Shown: positions 62,314-64,000 of the stretch, in pieces
Layout: every line of letters begins with the position of its first letter
Numbering within the stretch: the first letter of the stretch is position 1
Assembly (NCBI RefSeq): GCF_036855935.1
Contig: NZ_JASPFK010000001.1
Coordinates: forward strand, 1,213,501-1,277,500
DNA from: Sphingomonas sp. LR60
GTDB taxonomy: Bacteria > Pseudomonadota > Alphaproteobacteria > Sphingomonadales > Sphingomonadaceae
DNA: 64,000 nt
Direction: 5' to 3'
Translations under genes and position numbers: made by a program
Notes under the pieces: generated by a model
What the model was told of the DNA's origin: nothing
Databases searched by the model: none
The model's input: the letters and a program-made list of their open reading frames with translations, nothing else

Positions 62314-62390
62314 CGTCATTACGAGCGTAGCGACGTAAGCTAGGGCGTCCTGATCCGGCTCTGGATTGCTTCGCTACGCTCGCAATGACG
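62314..62390. repeat. REP-like inverted pair between convergent TetR and M20 genes
   Basis: CGTCATTACGAGCGTAGCGA at 62314-62333 is an imperfect reverse complement of CGCTACGCTCGCAATGACG at 62372-62390, with a short variable centre (GGCGTCCTGATCCGGCTCTGG). This is the same core as in the 17347-17376 hairpin. It sits between two convergent genes and may serve as a bidirectional terminator. Confidence 0.75.
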
Positions 62391-62396
62391 AACCCG

Positions 62397-63782
62397 TCAC
62401 TTCGACAGATCGGTGAACAGTGAGTCGTAATAAGCGATGCCGAGCGCGATATTGTCGATCGGGGTACGCTCGTTGAGGCCGTGGCTGAAATCGTCCGATT
62501 CCTTGATGAAGGTCGGGCTCGCGCCATAGCTGGGGACGTGGTGATAGCGGAACCACATGCTGTCGCTCGCGCCCGCCGACATGCTGGGAAATACCGGCAC
62601 GCCCGGCCGGGTCTTGGCGATCGCCTTGGTCACTGCGGCAACGAAATCGGGGCGCATCGGCGAGGCGTCGTTGGGGACCGAGCCCTCGCTGACGTCGCGG
62701 ATCGTGAGCTTCGGCTCGGCGGCGACCTGCTTGAGCGTCACCATCACGTCGGCCGGTTTCACGCCGGGGAAGATGCGGCAATTGATGTTCGCGGTCGCGC
62801 GCTGCGGCAGCGCGTTCAGCGCATGGCCGCCATTGATCATCGTCGCGACGCAGGTGGTGCCGATCTGGCCGACATAGGCGGGGTCGGCGGCGAGCGTGGC
62901 GATCGCTTTCTCGTCCTTCGGATTGGCAGCAAAGGCGCGCATCGCTGCGGCGAGCGCGCCGCTTTTCTGCTTCGCCGCTTCCTGGAAGAACTTCTTGGTA
63001 AGGTCGGACAGTTGTGGCGTGAAGCGGTAGTTGCCGATCCGCACCAGCGCCGCCGACAGTTGATTGATCGCGTTTTCGGGGCGCGGGGCCGAACTGTGTC
63101 CACCGGGGTTGGTGACGGTCAGTTCGAAATCGGCATAGGTCTTTTCCGCGCCGTTCCAGGTGAAGAACTGCGCGCGGCCATCTTCGCCAAGCCGTCCGCC
63201 GCCGCCATCGATGTTGATGACCAGCTCGGCGTTCTTCAACTGCTCCGCGATGAGCGCGCTGGTCTTCATGCGCGTTTCCTCATCGCCGGAGAATTCGAGC
63301 ACGATGTCGCGACGCGGACGATAGCCGGCGCGCTTCATCTGCAACAAGGCCGCGATCGTCACCGCGGCGTCGAGCTTCATGTCGGTCGCGCCGCGGCCGT
63401 AGAGATAGCCGTTCTCGATCACCGGAGTGAACGGATCGCGCTGCCAGTCGGCGGGCTTCGCCTCGACGACGTCGATATGGCCGGAGATCACCAAAGGCTT
63501 GGCGGCGCGGTCGCTGCCCGGCCACCGTGCGATGAGGTAGGCGGTGTCGTCGACGGGGGTGACGGTGACGTCGGTGATTCCGCCCGCGACCAGCACCGAC
63601 TTCAGATAGGCGGCGAGCTGCGGGGTCTGGTTGCCCGGGCCGGCGACGCTGCGGAAGGCGATCGCCCGCTTGGCGATGTCGAGCGCCTGGGTTTCCGCGG
63701 CCGATTTTGCATGGAGCGCGGAGGTGGGCGCGACACTGAGCAACGTGGCGCCAAACGCAAGACGAACCCAATTACGCTTCAT
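62397..63782 (-). CDS. M20-family metallopeptidase, secreted
   Basis: 461 residues with a signal peptide (LAFGATLLSVAPTSALHA). M20 motifs are VISGHIDVVEAKPADWQRDP (first zinc His/Asp), YGRGATDMKLDAAVTIAALL (bridging Asp), ILEFSGDEETRMKTSALIAE (catalytic Glu, then Glu ligand), the dimerisation domain NPGGHSSAPRPENAINQLSA, and a final MSAGASDSMWFRYHHVPSYG. It probably cleaves dipeptides or N-acyl amino acids in the periplasm. It is near the APC permease locus and could feed that transporter (inference). Confidence 0.93.
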   Translation of the reverse strand: MKRNWVRLAFGATLLSVAPTSALHAKSAAETQALDIAKRAIAFRSVAGPGNQTPQLAAYLKSVLVAGGITDVTVTPVDDTAYLIARWPGSDRAAKPLVISGHIDVVEAKPADWQRDPFTPVIENGYLYGRGATDMKLDAAVTIAALLQMKRAGYRPRRDIVLEFSGDEETRMKTSALIAEQLKNAELVINIDGGGGRLGEDGRAQFFTWNGAEKTYADFELTVTNPGGHSSAPRPENAINQLSAALVRIGNYRFTPQLSDLTKKFFQEAAKQKSGALAAAMRAFAANPKDEKAIATLAADPAYVGQIGTTCVATMINGGHALNALPQRATANINCRIFPGVKPADVMVTLKQVAAEPKLTIRDVSEGSVPNDASPMRPDFVAAVTKAIAKTRPGVPVFPSMSAGASDSMWFRYHHVPSYGASPTFIKESDDFSHGLNERTPIDNIALGIAYYDSLFTDLSK

Positions 63783-63860
63783 AATGTTTTCCCCGCCATG
63801 CTTTCGCGGACGCTAGGCCGCTCAAGCGAAAAGGCAACCTGCTTGCCGCCGTTGTCTGCG

Positions 63861-63998
63861 TCACCCGCCGATCGGCATCCCCGGCGGGATTGCCGGGACC
63901 GACCGTTTGGTGGGCGCAAGGGCGCGCTCGAGGGCAGTCGTGTCGCCGAGCAGGCGCGCTACGCCTTGAGCCCATGGATCGCGCTTGTCGCGCCCGAA
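63861..63998 (-). CDS. C-terminal end of an unidentified protein (partial at window edge)
   Basis: Minus-strand reading from the right edge gives FGRDKRDPWAQGVARLLGDT, a further helical stretch (TALERALAPTKRSVPAIPPG), then MPIGG and TGA at 63861. The composition is coding-like and the frame has no stop to the window edge. About 45 residues are too few to identify the family. Confidence 0.5.
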   Translation of the reverse strand, partial: FGRDKRDPWAQGVARLLGDTTALERALAPTKRSVPAIPPGMPIGG

Positions 63999-64000
63999 CC

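Noticed and set aside
1..64000. CRISPR arrays, rRNA, tRNA genes and insertion sequences
   Set aside because: No regularly spaced repeats, no cloverleaf-like or rRNA segments and no transposase motifs were seen on reading; a tRNAscan or ISfinder search would be needed to exclude short degenerate copies.

Overview
The window is high-GC and dense with outer-membrane TonB-dependent receptors. It also has an ECF sigma module, GCG_CRPN-type small proteins and CGTCATTGC-type intergenic palindromes. Gene content and codon use suggest an alphaproteobacterium of the Sphingomonas type. That placement is inference from gene content; no rRNA or tRNA gene is visible.

Region by region. (1) 1-2.4 kb: end of a probable outer-membrane protein, a LysR regulator, a remnant of a Na+/H+ antiporter, a degenerate hemerythrin-like protein and a DUF427 protein. 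(2) 2.5-6.8 kb: an operon of ECF sigma factor, frameshifted membrane protein, periplasmic metal-sensor-like protein, DUF1800 and DUF1501, then a small secreted GCG_CRPN protein. (3) 7-8.9 kb: divergent XRE regulator and atypical SDR protein. (4) 9.5-29.9 kb: carbohydrate scavenging region with three large TonB-dependent receptors, GH35, two GH92, GH43 and a FadR-type GntR regulator, interrupted by an LprI-like protein and a PPP-type phosphatase. Receptor and hydrolase genes are separated by intrinsic-terminator-like hairpins. (5) 30.2-35.3 kb: PHB-depolymerase-type esterase, then a KaiC-like ATPase with a hybrid histidine kinase.

(6) 35.8-46.8 kb: a complete assimilatory nitrate locus on the minus strand, in the order nasT-nasS-narK-porin-nirB-nirD-nasA-cobA. 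Nitrate enters through the porin and the NarK transporter, NasA reduces it to nitrite, NirBD reduces nitrite to ammonium, and CobA starts siroheme synthesis for NirB. NasS and NasT are the nitrate sensor and the ANTAR antiterminator. Two leaders, before narK and inside the operon before nirB, each carry an intrinsic terminator next to hexaloop hairpins with A at loop position 1 and G at position 4. These look like two NasT targets in one operon and are the most interesting signal in the window.

(7) 46.9-53 kb: membrane metallophosphoesterase, frameshifted S9 peptidase, SleB-type cell wall hydrolase, monothiol-type glutaredoxin, TspO and a DCC-family protein. (8) 53.2-64 kb: an apparent uptake and catabolic island with a TonB receptor, TPR-sulfotransferase, APC permease, PYROXD2-like FAD oxidoreductase, Rieske oxygenase, frameshifted TetR regulator and M20 peptidase, with palindromic REP-like repeats between genes.

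Three genes (5550-5941, 48237-50686, 61702-62276) are each split by one single-base frameshift in a G/C run or GC repeat. They could be young pseudogenes or assembly indels; the sequence alone cannot decide.
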